A DNA stretch of 64,000 bases from Muricea muricata (GCA_963855995.1 OY979724.1:8503032-8567031); one strand, 5' to 3'; numbered from the stretch's first letter, positions 47,690 through 59,852 are shown. The notes: generated from the letters alone by a model not told the origin. Made by a program: numbers and translations.

Positions 47690-48422
47690 CAGATTGTGTG
47701 ATAGTCGCATTTATCTGCATACAACTGATCAATCACAACGCATAAAACAACTGCAATGTATAATAAAATAGTTTATTAATTAGGCCGGCCAAATTATTGT
47801 GTAAGCTGTTAATATGAAATTTTTTTATTAAAATCTCGAGAATCATTAATAAATCGTGAGCAAAACACAAAAGAAAATCATAGCCGTGAAGGAGTCTTTA
47901 TTTCTCACACGCACACAACTTGCAGCTACCCTAATTTATGAATTTAGATTAAAATATCTCGAGAATTAAACAACACGTAAGGAATGTGTAAATTCTTAAA
48001 GCTCTTTCGAACAATAAAAATTAATATCTCGCACTAATCTCTCTCAAAAGCTCTCTCAAATTTATTGCCGATATCTCTTTGAGAATTACTGTGCACGTGA
48101 AATGTAACTTATATCAAAACTAGCTTACTTCAAGCTGTTTGGGAATCAAGATTTTACGTGTCAACGAGATCAAATATGAATCTAAGATGGCAGACAGCGC
48201 ATTAAATTTCTATCTTTACGACCAACTCCCCAACGAAAGGCTTTAATTCGCTCGAAAGTCGAATTTTGCTTTTTTTTTATTGTTTCAGGTAGTGAAAGGT
48301 CCTGTGTGCTTTTTACAGTACTACCGACACTAGCAACGTTAGTGCGAGATGTTAATTTTTATTGAAACAAAAGCTGAACTGCTAAAAAAATGGAAACGAC
48401 AAGATAAAATAAAAAAACTTAC

Positions 48423-48512
48423 TTTCACTCTATCTTTGGATCTTCTTGGCTTCGGTTGTTCTCGTTTCATCATGCTGTTTATGGTTTCATCTGGTTGGCG
48501 CACTCTCTTCAT
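48423..48512 (-). CDS. Candidate 30-codon first exon (left-arm copy)
   Basis: Identical mirror of the segment at 57,526-57,615. See that entry. Confidence 0.25.
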
Positions 48513-48708
48513 GGAGCATCAAGGCGGTCCAGTAGGTAACTAGCTCACTCGTGTCCAGTCAACCAACATAAAATAAGGAGAAAATTAATGTTACAAAATA
48601 TTTTAGAATATAGGACACTAAGCTTTAATTGAATTGACTTTAACAAACCGTACATTGTGATAGTATTTGCATCTTAACATCTGATGGAGACGGCTTGTGA
48701 TTTACTTC

Positions 48709-49068
48709 TTATGTCGATATGAATTCTTTCCCATCTTGTTGCATCATTAGTTGATGGTTGTTGTATTCACTTTTTACTTGGCATTCTTTGAAAAAAAAAT
48801 TACGATGTTCAGAAAACTGTTTACAAGATAAGCAAAGAAAACTACGTTCACAAGCATTAGAGAGGACTAAGTAATTATAATAGGCGTGACAGGTCACTGA
48901 GGTTAGTCGACGAAGAAACTCATGGACAAATTCCCGGCATGATGATACCCCGATAGCAAGAAATACAGCAAGTGTAGAACGTGTACGTGTGAGCTTAAAC
49001 TGTATGTATGCAACTCCAAGAAAAGCGCAACACAAAATGGCGGAATTTAAAGACATTTCTGGTGTCAT
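48709..49068 (-). CDS. Candidate 119-aa two-helix membrane protein (left-arm copy)
   Basis: Identical mirror of the ORF at 56,970-57,329. See that entry. Confidence 0.3.
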   Translation of the reverse strand: MTPEMSLNSAILCCAFLGVAYIQFKLTRTRSTLAVFLAIGVSSCREFVHEFLRRLTSVTCHAYYNYLVLSNACERSFLCLSCKQFSEHRNFFFKECQVKSEYNNHQLMMQQDGKEFIST

Positions 49069-49519
49069 TTCCAGTTCCCTAACTTTCGCGGACAAATATA
49101 TTTATATATTTTTCTCAAATTTTTTTGAAGTAAATCTAGATGGATTTTGTGAATAAACAAATTAAAAAAAGTATTGCCCACGTTAGGAAACTAGAACGGG
49201 CGCCCAAGAATGCCCACAATTTCTCCAATCTGGATTATATTTATTGATTGCGCAAATGACTGATAAAAAATAAGAGAGTAATAAAATACCAAATGGTTTC
49301 CTCTTCAAGATAGTGTCATACATGCGCGCGGCATTTCGGGATATTTGGGAAAACTCGTGTTGAAGTTGAACCTAAGGCAACATGCCAAGTACATGGATGA
49401 CGCTATCCTGCTCAGGAAACTATTTAGTAATTGTCTTACAAAATGATGACAGTGAAACACAAGTCAACGCCACGGCATTTAAATTTCTCGTGTAGGATTG
49501 TTTGATCCTGCACAGTAAT

Positions 49520-49680
49520 AGCCAAGTGGCGCAATCGTCAGAGCAAACGCCTATCACATGTGAGGTCGTGGGTTCAATCCTTACTTCAGACTCGTGACAC
49601 CCATGTGAGGAGTTAGTCAGTCGTGGGTTTATTCCGGGTACTCCGGTTTGCGAATGTTGACTGGATGGTTAAAATTGTAA
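49520..49680 (+). mobile_element. tRNA-derived SINE (left arm)
   Basis: The head carries an A-box-like TGGCGCAATCG and a perfect B box GGTTCAATCC (49,571-49,580). A CCGGGTACTCCGGTTTGC core and an AT-rich tail follow. It is not a tRNA gene: acceptor-stem pairing is lost. Mirror at 56,358-56,518 (-). Confidence 0.7.
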
Positions 49681-49894
49681 AATATCAGTAATCACCGGAA
49701 CACGGGTACTTAACTAAACTGCTGACGATGAGGCGGAACTCATAATGAATTAATGAAAATGTGTTTCACTGTAGTTATCATATAATGTAATTGCCAAGCT
49801 GAATGAATAATTCTCCAGTAACTACGTCATATGAATAACTTACAATTATGAGAGTAGTGGGGGGGGGGGGGCAGCATAAAGATTGAAGTAGTGT

Positions 49895-50110
49895 CAAGGA
49901 AGGGGTACTACCCTGACGGGTACTAGGCGAAGAAGTAGAGTAAACAGGAGGAAGAAGATTAAATTGGAGTAAATAAGGGGGATTGGGGTAAAGAAGGGGA
50001 GAAGCAGGATAAAGAAACCAGTGGAAGGGGGTGCTATCCTGGAAGGAGTACCCGGGAAAGAAGAGGGTGAACAGGAGGAAAAGTAGATTGGAGAAAAGAA
50101 AGGGGAAATT
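49895..50110. repeat. Purine-rich duplicated block (left arm)
   Basis: Two tandem copies of about 115-130 bp start GGAAGGGGTACTACCCTG and GGAAGGGGGTGCTATCCTGG and share AACAGGAGGAA and TTGGAG. One strand is nearly all purine. The 13-G run lies just before it, at 49,859-49,871. Mirror at about 55,929-56,144. Confidence 0.7.
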
Positions 50111-51420
50111 AAACGGATCAGGAAATTCAGACTTGCAATTCAAATGAAAGGCAGCTCATTGGTCATGTAAACACTCGTTGAATCATGGTTCTCGCTTGCC
50201 TTTAGCTTGGAATCATCTTTGAATTTGAACTGAAAGTCTGAATTTGCATGTTTCTTGTATAGAGTGCAGTGTATCAGAACAGAAGAGGTTTTGAAGAAAA
50301 AGAAAGAAAGAATAAAAGTAAGTTAAAATTTGTAAAGAATAATGAAGAAACTATTGGTACAGCACTTGATACATGATGATAATCATCATTATAAACTCTC
50401 TATTAATCCGGGGGGGGGGGGTATAATAGAGAATTTGCAATGATAGTAAGTATATTGTAATATTTGGGTTTTTACCACTAAATCCTCTTGAAAGTTCTTT
50501 TTGGCTGTGGCTTCTCTCATCACAGTTGTCTGTGCTTGTCTTGCAAAATCTCTGGAATATCTATAACGTGAAGGTCAATATTTAAGATTAGAAAAATAGA
50601 AACCGTAAAATAGAAAGAAATTTAAATCGTGGCGAATACTTTTTACGGTCTTGCTGGCATGACAAAAAGAGAGTATAGATTTATAAGATCATGTTGATTT
50701 ATCCTTTATCTGAACTATATTTAACTTAGATTTTAAAATAGATTTCACCCTGGTAAGCAGACCGAATGGGTTTTCAAACAAGATAACATTTAATGACTAA
50801 AACGTGCACAGAATAGTTAGAGAATGCTTACATGTCGAATAAAAATCCAATACTTTTAATGTCCAACTACACAATAGCGATTTTCGTTGCATTTCTAGAC
50901 TGGAGAAGAAGACGACGCCATTTTGATTTTGATTTCTCCCGACAACGGCAGATTTGTCTTCGCAATTTTTTTCCATTTCTTCGTCGTTTTAGCTCCAATT
51001 TGCTCGTTGTGTTTCTTTCGTACCTTCCTCGCCATTTCCGTACAATCAATGGACATTTATACTCAAGATTAAGACTGTATTGAGACTTTCAAAATGTTCG
51101 TCAGGAGACATAAAAATCGAAGCTTCTTCTTCGGGTTGCAGAAGCAAATGACGTCAGACGACCTTTGTCCGCCAGCAAATACCCGTATGTATAACATTCA
51201 ATGATCTTTTTAGGAAGCTGAAAATCAGTTTTTATTGCGCGAACGAAATGTTTTTGCCATTATTTCTTACTCAGGTCTTTGTTCTACTACTTTACTTCCA
51301 GTTTAGTTAGGTAACTTGCCAAAAGAAACGCCTGTAAGGGACAATTTTGCATTTTTTTTTTATTTCGATGCTGATGAAGAAGAGAAGACTCGTTAGAGCT
51401 TTCATTGGCAAATATCTTTC

Positions 51421-51610
51421 CCTCCGTGGCCGAGAGGTAAAGACAACTGTCTTGACTTCGATTTTGGGTGGATCGAGGACCGGTCCAGTTCAACTGAGTT
51501 TGGTAAGAATTTAATTCTGATCGGTGCTCGATCCACCCAAAACTGAATTCAAAGCTGGGCGTGGAGTGCAGGAAAACACTAGGCAGTACCGCGAGGCCAA
51601 GGAGGCAAAC
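51421..51610. mobile_element. Two tRNA-like SINE heads, head-on (left arm)
   Basis: On plus, TGGCCGAGAGG (51,427) and GGATCGAGGAC (51,470) sit 43 bp apart like A and B boxes. On minus, TGGCCTCGCGG and GGATCGAGCAC do the same in 51,505-51,606. Both share TTTTGGGTGGATCGAG. Mirror at about 54,431-54,620. Confidence 0.5.
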
Positions 51611-51689
51611 GTTATTTTCCTAGTGTTGTTAACTAATATTTAAGCAAATTTCATTAACTTGACTGTTGGGGACAGACCTGTAGGGTTGG

Positions 51690-51845
51690 TGCATTGAAGA
51701 CTTCTCGTCGTTATTTCCCTTCGTTCAAGAAGACAAGTTGTCTTCATCGAGAAATAACGACGAAAAGACTTCAAGACACCACTAAACCACTACACTTTAA
51801 AGCTACAGTGTAATGGTTTAGCTAGCTAAACCACTACACTGTGCC
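51690..51845. repeat. Two adjacent hairpins (left arm)
   Basis: At 51,692-51,774 GAAGACTTCTCGTCGTTATT pairs with AATAACGACGAAAAGACTTC. At 51,781-51,843 TAAACCACTACACT pairs with AGTGTAATGGTTTA and again with the next TAAACCACTACACTGT. Mirror at about 54,196-54,350. Confidence 0.75.
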
Positions 51846-52720
51846 AATAATATATGGCTGACTTCTTCCTAACGCTTACGGTACGACCATGGATGCGCAA
51901 AGATGCGCAAACACATTAAAGCCTTGAAAGCAAGTGTTTTCTTTTAGGAAAGAATCAAGGACGACAACGCTTACTAAATCAAAGCCGTCTAGTCATGTTT
52001 TAAGTACTTCAGCTATGTTTAACGATCTTTTACCAGATCTTTGCAAGAGGAAAAGTAAAATTTTGCATCATTATTATTAACTTTCCGTCAGTCGTTTCTT
52101 TCTTGATCGAGCATTATATGCCATTGTGTTCAGTGTCCTTGATATAGGAGCCATATACTTATGGCCTTGGGTTTAATTCCCAAACACTGAATGGCAGTGT
52201 TTTGTTCTTCCAATGAGATAACAAGATGGCACTGTAGAACGCGTGGTTTTACATAAGCTACGAGCGTCAAGATATCCTTGATAGGTAACTATTGATCCTA
52301 CAATGGACACTTATGTTCACTGCCAATAGGAACGTTTCCAACTCACAGCTTGTACATAATGGATTTTATAGGTTGTGTCACAAGGAAACTGCAGTTCGGT
52401 CGTAAAATCAACTTGTTTTCAAGGTTGCCGGGTTTTAAACATTACTGACACTGTTAATGTTGTAGCTCGGAATTGTAAAACAACGGCGGCAATGCAGTTT
52501 TCTTGTGCCATAACCATATAAGCTACGACCGCCAAGCTTTATCCTTGATAGGAAAGAATTGATCCCACCAACGACATTTATATTCTCTACCGATAGGAAC
52601 GTTTGAGACTTACAGCTTGTACATAACGCATTTTATCGGTGAGTCGTAAAACCAACCTGTTACTGCTCAGCAAACTACCATTTCCCTCGATCAACGATAG
52701 TCGATGAAGCTTGGCGCTCG

Positions 52721-53295
52721 AGTTGTTCAGCTAAGTTAAACGATCTTTTATGGCGAGGTCTTTTCAAGAAGGCATGAAGCATAGATGCGCAAACACTGTA
52801 CAGCCTGTAAAGAATATGTCTTCTTTCGGGAAAGAGTCAAAGACGATAACGCTTATTAAATCAAAACTGTGTAGGCATGTTTTAAGTTGCTCAGCTATGT
52901 TTAACGATCTTTTATGACCAGGCCTTTGCAAGAAGGAAAGTCGAAGTTTGCATATACTATTGACTTTCCGTCGGTCGTTTCTTTCTTGATCGAGCTTTAT
53001 ATGTCATTGTGTTCAGTGTCCTTGATATAGGAGTCATGTATTTATGGCCTTGGGTTTGATTCCCAAACACTGCATGGCAGTCTTCAGCTCTTTCAAGTAA
53101 TAAGATAACTTTGGAACAAGATGGCAATGCGTTATTTACTATATGCCTGGTCATGCTGTAACTAATCATGTAGTATATTCTACAAACCTTAACTCAGAAC
53201 GTTGGCTGTCAGTTTCTATTCGTGGTTGCTTTGAAACATTGCAGATACTGCTAACCTGGCTATAACCTGTAAAATGCTTGGTTTTACACAACCTA
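52721..53295. repeat. Palindrome spacer, holding a diverged third copy of arm sequence
   Basis: It is not self-complementary with the arms, but about 52,770-53,100 is a direct, diverged relative of 51,890-52,200. Shared words include ATGCGCAAACAC, AACGATCTTTTA, CGTTTCTTTCTTGATCGAG and TCAGTGTCCTTGATATAGGA. So the core holds two direct copies plus one inverted copy of the same unit. Confidence 0.85.
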
Positions 53296-54430
53296 CGAGC
53301 GCCAAGCTTCATCGACTATCGTTGATCGAGGGAACTGGTAGTTTGCTGAGCAGTAACAGGTTGGTTTTACGACTCACCGATAAAATGCGTTATGTACAAG
53401 CTGTAAGTCTCAAACGTTCCTATCGGTAGAGAATACAAATGTCGTTGGTGGGATCAATTGTTTCCTATCAAGGATAAAGCTTGGCGGTCGTAGCTTATAT
53501 AAATGATAAAACCACCCATTTTACAGGTTATGGCACAAGAAAACTGCATTGCCGCCGTTGTTTTACAATTCCGAGCTACAACATTAACAGTGTCAGTAAT
53601 GTTTAAAACCCGGCAACCTTGAAAACAAGTTGATTTTACGACCGAACTGCAGTTTCCTTGTGACACAACCTATAAAATCCATTATGTACAAGCTGTGAGT
53701 TGGAAACGTTCCTATTGGCAGTGAACATAAGTGTCCATTGTAGGATCAATAGTTACCTATCAAGGATATCTTGACGCTCGTAGCTTATGTAAAACCACGC
53801 GTTCTACAGTGCCATCTTGTTATCTCATTGGAAGAGCAAAACACTGCCATTCAGTGTTTGGGAATTAAACCCAAGGCCATAAGTATATGGCTCCTATATC
53901 AAGGACACTGAACACAATGGCATATAATGCTCGATCAAGAAAGAAACGACTGACGGAAAGTTAATAATAATGATGCAAAATTTTACTTTTCCTCTTGCAA
54001 AGATCTGGTAAAAGATCGTTAAACATAGCTGAAGTACTTAAAACATGACTAGACGGCTTTGATTTAGTAAGCGTTGTCGTCCTTGATTCTTTCCTAAAAG
54101 AAAACACTTGCTTTCAAGGCTTTAATGTGTTTGCGCATCTTTGCGCATCCATGGTCGTACCGTAAGCGTTAGGAAGAAGTCAGCCATATATTATTGGCAC
54201 AGTGTAGTGGTTTAGCTAGCTAAACCATTACACTGTAGCTTTAAAGTGTAGTGGTTTAGTGGTGTCTTGAAGTCTTTTCGTCGTTATTTCTCGATGAAGA
54301 CAACTTGTCTTCTTGAACGAAGGGAAATAACGACGAGAAGTCTTCAATGCACCAACCCTACAGGTCTGTCCCCAACAGTCAAGTTAATGAAATTTGCTTA
54401 AATATTAGTTAACAACACTAGGAAAATAAC

Positions 54431-54620
54431 GTTTGCCTCCTTGGCCTCGCGGTACTGCCTAGTGTTTTCCTGCACTCCACGCCCAGCTTTGAATTCAGTT
54501 TTGGGTGGATCGAGCACCGATCAGAATTAAATTCTTACCAAACTCAGTTGAACTGGACCGGTCCTCGATCCACCCAAAATCGAAGTCAAGACAGTTGTCT
54601 TTACCTCTCGGCCACGGAGG
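54431..54620. mobile_element. Two tRNA-like SINE heads (right arm)
   Basis: Mirror of 51,421-51,610. Confidence 0.5.
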
Positions 54621-56357
54621 GAAAGATATTTGCCAATGAAAGCTCTAACGAGTCTTCTCTTCTTCATCAGCATCGAAATAAAAAAAAATGCAAAATTGTC
54701 CCTTACAGGCGTTTCTTTTGGCAAGTTACCTAACTAAACTGGAAGTAAAGTAGTAGAACAAAGACCTGAGTAAGAAATAATGGCAAAAACATTTCGTTCG
54801 CGCAATAAAAACTGATTTTCAGCTTCCTAAAAAGATCATTGAATGTTATACATACGGGTATTTGCTGGCGGACAAAGGTCGTCTGACGTCATTTGCTTCT
54901 GCAACCCGAAGAAGAAGCTTCGATTTTTATGTCTCCTGACGAACATTTTGAAAGTCTCAATACAGTCTTAATCTTGAGTATAAATGTCCATTGATTGTAC
55001 GGAAATGGCGAGGAAGGTACGAAAGAAACACAACGAGCAAATTGGAGCTAAAACGACGAAGAAATGGAAAAAAATTGCGAAGACAAATCTGCCGTTGTCG
55101 GGAGAAATCAAAATCAAAATGGCGTCGTCTTCTTCTCCAGTCTAGAAATGCAACGAAAATCGCTATTGTGTAGTTGGACATTAAAAGTATTGGATTTTTA
55201 TTCGACATGTAAGCATTCTCTAACTATTCTGTGCACGTTTTAGTCATTAAATGTTATCTTGTTTGAAAACCCATTCGGTCTGCTTACCAGGGTGAAATCT
55301 ATTTTAAAATCTAAGTTAAATATAGTTCAGATAAAGGATAAATCAACATGATCTTATAAATCTATACTCTCTTTTTGTCATGCCAGCAAGACCGTAAAAA
55401 GTATTCGCCACGATTTAAATTTCTTTCTATTTTACGGTTTCTATTTTTCTAATCTTAAATATTGACCTTCACGTTATAGATATTCCAGAGATTTTGCAAG
55501 ACAAGCACAGACAACTGTGATGAGAGAAGCCACAGCCAAAAAGAACTTTCAAGAGGATTTAGTGGTAAAAACCCAAATATTACAATATACTTACTATCAT
55601 TGCAAATTCTCTATTATACCCCCCCCCCCGGATTAATAGAGAGTTTATAATGATGATTATCATCATGTATCAAGTGCTGTACCAATAGTTTCTTCATTAT
55701 TCTTTACAAATTTTAACTTACTTTTATTCTTTCTTTCTTTTTCTTCAAAACCTCTTCTGTTCTGATACACTGCACTCTATACAAGAAACATGCAAATTCA
55801 GACTTTCAGTTCAAATTCAAAGATGATTCCAAGCTAAAGGCAAGCGAGAACCATGATTCAACGAGTGTTTACATGACCAATGAGCTGCCTTTCATTTGAA
55901 TTGCAAGTCTGAATTTCCTGATCCGTTTAATTTCCCCTTTCTTTTCTCCAATCTACTTTTCCTCCTGTTCACCCTCTTCTTTCCCGGGTACTCCTTCCAG
56001 GATAGCACCCCCTTCCACTGGTTTCTTTATCCTGCTTCTCCCCTTCTTTACCCCAATCCCCCTTATTTACTCCAATTTAATCTTCTTCCTCCTGTTTACT
56101 CTACTTCTTCGCCTAGTACCCGTCAGGGTAGTACCCCTTCCTTGACACTACTTCAATCTTTATGCTGCCCCCCCCCCCCACTACTCTCATAATTGTAAGT
56201 TATTCATATGACGTAGTTACTGGAGAATTATTCATTCAGCTTGGCAATTACATTATATGATAACTACAGTGAAACACATTTTCATTAATTCATTATGAGT
56301 TCCGCCTCATCGTCAGCAGTTTAGTTAAGTACCCGTGTTCCGGTGATTACTGATATT

Positions 56358-56518
56358 TTACAATTTTAACCATCCAGTCAACATTCGCAAACCGGAGTAC
56401 CCGGAATAAACCCACGACTGACTAACTCCTCACATGGGTGTCACGAGTCTGAAGTAAGGATTGAACCCACGACCTCACATGTGATAGGCGTTTGCTCTGA
56501 CGATTGCGCCACTTGGCT
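56358..56518 (-). mobile_element. tRNA-derived SINE (right arm)
   Basis: Mirror of 49,520-49,680. Confidence 0.7.
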
Positions 56519-56969
56519 ATTACTGTGCAGGATCAAACAATCCTACACGAGAAATTTAAATGCCGTGGCGTTGACTTGTGTTTCACTGTCATCATTTTGT
56601 AAGACAATTACTAAATAGTTTCCTGAGCAGGATAGCGTCATCCATGTACTTGGCATGTTGCCTTAGGTTCAACTTCAACACGAGTTTTCCCAAATATCCC
56701 GAAATGCCGCGCGCATGTATGACACTATCTTGAAGAGGAAACCATTTGGTATTTTATTACTCTCTTATTTTTTATCAGTCATTTGCGCAATCAATAAATA
56801 TAATCCAGATTGGAGAAATTGTGGGCATTCTTGGGCGCCCGTTCTAGTTTCCTAACGTGGGCAATACTTTTTTTAATTTGTTTATTCACAAAATCCATCT
56901 AGATTTACTTCAAAAAAATTTGAGAAAAATATATAAATATATTTGTCCGCGAAAGTTAGGGAACTGGAA

Positions 56970-57329
56970 ATGACACCAGAAATGTCTTTAAATTCCGCCA
57001 TTTTGTGTTGCGCTTTTCTTGGAGTTGCATACATACAGTTTAAGCTCACACGTACACGTTCTACACTTGCTGTATTTCTTGCTATCGGGGTATCATCATG
57101 CCGGGAATTTGTCCATGAGTTTCTTCGTCGACTAACCTCAGTGACCTGTCACGCCTATTATAATTACTTAGTCCTCTCTAATGCTTGTGAACGTAGTTTT
57201 CTTTGCTTATCTTGTAAACAGTTTTCTGAACATCGTAATTTTTTTTTCAAAGAATGCCAAGTAAAAAGTGAATACAACAACCATCAACTAATGATGCAAC
57301 AAGATGGGAAAGAATTCATATCGACATAA
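56970..57329 (+). CDS. Candidate 119-aa two-helix membrane protein, unknown
   Basis: From the ATG at 56,970 the frame is open for 119 codons to TAA. Residues about 7-25 (NSAILCCAFLGVAYIQF) and 32-50 (TLAVFLAIGVSSC...) could be membrane helices. A cysteine-bearing tail follows (CERSFLCLSCKQF) and a polar end. A TATA-like ATATATAAATATAT lies about 35-45 bp upstream and the preceding 250 bp has GC-richer CpG words (CCGCGCGCATG), as a promoter might. A second ATG four codons on is also possible. No family is recognised; at this AT content a 119-codon frame can still occur by chance. The mirror copy at 48,709-49,068 is identical. Confidence 0.3.
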   Translation: MTPEMSLNSAILCCAFLGVAYIQFKLTRTRSTLAVFLAIGVSSCREFVHEFLRRLTSVTCHAYYNYLVLSNACERSFLCLSCKQFSEHRNFFFKECQVKSEYNNHQLMMQQDGKEFIST

Positions 57330-57525
57330 GAAGTAAATCACAAGCCGTCTCCATCAGATGTTAAGATGCAAATACTATCACAATGTACGGTTTGTTAAAG
57401 TCAATTCAATTAAAGCTTAGTGTCCTATATTCTAAAATATTTTGTAACATTAATTTTCTCCTTATTTTATGTTGGTTGACTGGACACGAGTGAGCTAGTT
57501 ACCTACTGGACCGCCTTGATGCTCC

Positions 57526-57615
57526 ATGAAGAGAGTGCGCCAACCAGATGAAACCATAAACAGCATGATGAAACGAGAACAACCGAAGCCAAGAAGATCC
57601 AAAGATAGAGTGAAA
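57526..57615 (+). CDS. Candidate 30-codon first exon
   Basis: ATG at 57,526 opens MKRVRQPDETINSMMKREQP and KPRRSKDRVK, ending exactly at GTGAAA|GTAAGT with whole codons. The peptide is basic and polar, unlike random AT-rich translation. No next exon was found within reach. It lies 200 bp downstream of the 119-aa candidate on the same strand and could belong to another gene. Mirror at 48,423-48,512. Confidence 0.25.
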
Positions 57616-58348
57616 GTAAGTTTTTTTATTTTATCTTGTCGTTTCCATTTTTTTAGCAGTTCAGCTTTTGTTTCAATAAAAATTAACATCTCGCACTAAC
57701 GTTGCTAGTGTCGGTAGTACTGTAAAAAGCACACAGGACCTTTCACTACCTGAAACAATAAAAAAAAAGCAAAATTCGACTTTCGAGCGAATTAAAGCCT
57801 TTCGTTGGGGAGTTGGTCGTAAAGATAGAAATTTAATGCGCTGTCTGCCATCTTAGATTCATATTTGATCTCGTTGACACGTAAAATCTTGATTCCCAAA
57901 CAGCTTGAAGTAAGCTAGTTTTGATATAAGTTACATTTCACGTGCACAGTAATTCTCAAAGAGATATCGGCAATAAATTTGAGAGAGCTTTTGAGAGAGA
58001 TTAGTGCGAGATATTAATTTTTATTGTTCGAAAGAGCTTTAAGAATTTACACATTCCTTACGTGTTGTTTAATTCTCGAGATATTTTAATCTAAATTCAT
58101 AAATTAGGGTAGCTGCAAGTTGTGTGCGTGTGAGAAATAAAGACTCCTTCACGGCTATGATTTTCTTTTGTGTTTTGCTCACGATTTATTAATGATTCTC
58201 GAGATTTTAATAAAAAAATTTCATATTAACAGCTTACACAATAATTTGGCCGGCCTAATTAATAAACTATTTTATTATACATTGCAGTTGTTTTATGCGT
58301 TGTGATTGATCAGTTGTATGCAGATAAATGCGACTATCACACAATCTG

Positions 58349-58390
58349 CAGATAACTCAGTTATCTGCTAGCAGATAACTGAGTTATCTG
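58349..58390. repeat. Perfect 42-bp palindrome (right arm)
   Basis: Mirror of 47,648-47,689. Confidence 0.95.
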
Positions 58391-58573
58391 GATGTTGAGC
58401 CTACGGTGCAGATTATTACAGTATGCGGTATTCGTTGGCATCAATGGTTGGCATGGCAACAACATTTTTTCGATATTTTCTGTTTCATGTTATGGCATCT
58501 TCCTTTTTAAGCTCTTCCGAGGGCGAAATGCGTCAATTGCTCGAGGAAAAAGACTTAAAATGTATAATAAAGC

Positions 58574-58712
58574 AATTATCGGATTCGGTTTTTGTGATAT
58601 GCAAAATTATCAATCTCTCGGTAAGAGTTATCTGACTCGCCTTCGGCTCGGCTGATAACTCTTACCTCGACATTGATAATTCCGCATATCACAAAAACCT
58701 CATCCAATAATT
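58574..58712. mobile_element. 139-bp hairpin MITE (right arm)
   Basis: Mirror of 47,326-47,464. Confidence 0.85.
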
Positions 58713-59622
58713 ATTTAATATGTTATAGTTTATAAATTACTCGTAACTATCATCTCATGATTTAATTCTTTCTACTATTGCAAAGGGTGATGGGATGTGA
58801 AAAAAACGCACAAGAAAAGAAAAGAATGAACGATCCTGGACGGCAAGACCCACAAAACAACAATCCACAAGAATGAGAAGACACGACATTGTAATAGAAA
58901 GTAGTGGTAATGTGCAAGTTAGTAGAAAACAAGATACTTATTATTGAGGGATCAAAGAGGATTTAATAGATATTTCTCGTTAATGAAAAAGAGAAGACAG
59001 CAAATTAAGTGAAAAAAATTGGATTGAAATAACATTGATATCAAATACATTCAACAAAATAATTAAATAGAATACCTAGGAGTTTGGCAGTCAATTTTCG
59101 AGTCAAAAAACAGGTAAAAATATGGTAAATGTCGACAATATTTTTTAAAGAAACAATACCTTAACGCCTGGAAATTTTGTCTCTAACATTTGGATTTGGA
59201 TATTTCTAAAAACAAAACAAAATAACATGTAGGATTGAACGTTTTACAAAAATAAGTTTCGTAATAATGCCACTAAATTATAGTTGATGCATTTGGTCAC
59301 TATTTTTGGTTTGCACATGCCGTCATTTCGTGTGATTGGGCGCCATCTTGGTTGACTCTGCAGATTACTTCAGCTGTTTACAGCGAAACACTAGTGTCAA
59401 TTTACTATTTCATCGTTAGTTTTAGCGTATTATGAATGATACTTTAAAGATGTATGGCTCGATAGGATCAGATATAATGAATAGATACTTTGTGGTTGCC
59501 ATGTGTTTCAAACGTCAACAAAGATGGCGTCGATTGTAAACGATCAATTCCGTCGTTCTACCTTTAAAGAATGTGTTCTCTGGTTAAAAAGCGAGAAAAT
59601 TTGACTTGTATTCCAATTCACC

Positions 59623-59852
59623 GTAGCAAAACAAATGGTGGCATGTCGATTTTACCAGAATTTAATGCGGGTATCAATCAAGAATAGCAGTGAAATGATA
59701 TTTAACATAAGCTAATGGACGGAATTTTAACACAAGTGACAAAATAACCTATCTGTCTGTTCCTCAAACGAGGTTAATTTACCTTAAGTTTTTAAACGAT
59801 TTCAGACCGCAAGGCATTCTGGTAAAATCAACACCCGCCATCTTTTTGCTAC
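59623..59852. mobile_element. MITE with GTAGCAAAAAGATGGC ends (right arm)
   Basis: Mirror of 46,186-46,415. Confidence 0.85.

Larger units (their letters stand above)
42038..52720. repeat. Left arm of a giant palindrome (at least 10.7 kb)
   Basis: This arm is the reverse complement of 53,296-64,000. Paired coordinates sum to 106,038 outside 49,860; to 106,039-106,041 as three homopolymers (G at 49,859 and 50,409, T at 51,352) are each one base longer in this arm; and to 106,016 inside 52,515, where the other arm has a 25-bp insertion. In all stretches I compared outside the inner ~1 kb there is no substitution. The last bases of the window still match 42,038, so the left limit is unknown. 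Contents are listed separately. Confidence 0.95.

Noticed and set aside
48349..48543. 64-codon frame opposite the 30-codon exon candidate (and mirror)
   Set aside because: No family match and no start context; more likely the antisense shadow of the exon candidate.
49520..49595. Functional tRNA gene
   Set aside because: Only the A and B boxes are kept; the acceptor and anticodon stems do not pair, and a SINE core follows.
55896..56192. Serine/proline/phenylalanine-rich frame of 98-121 codons (and mirror)
   Set aside because: Translation of the purine-rich duplicated block; length depends on the G-run, not on selection.
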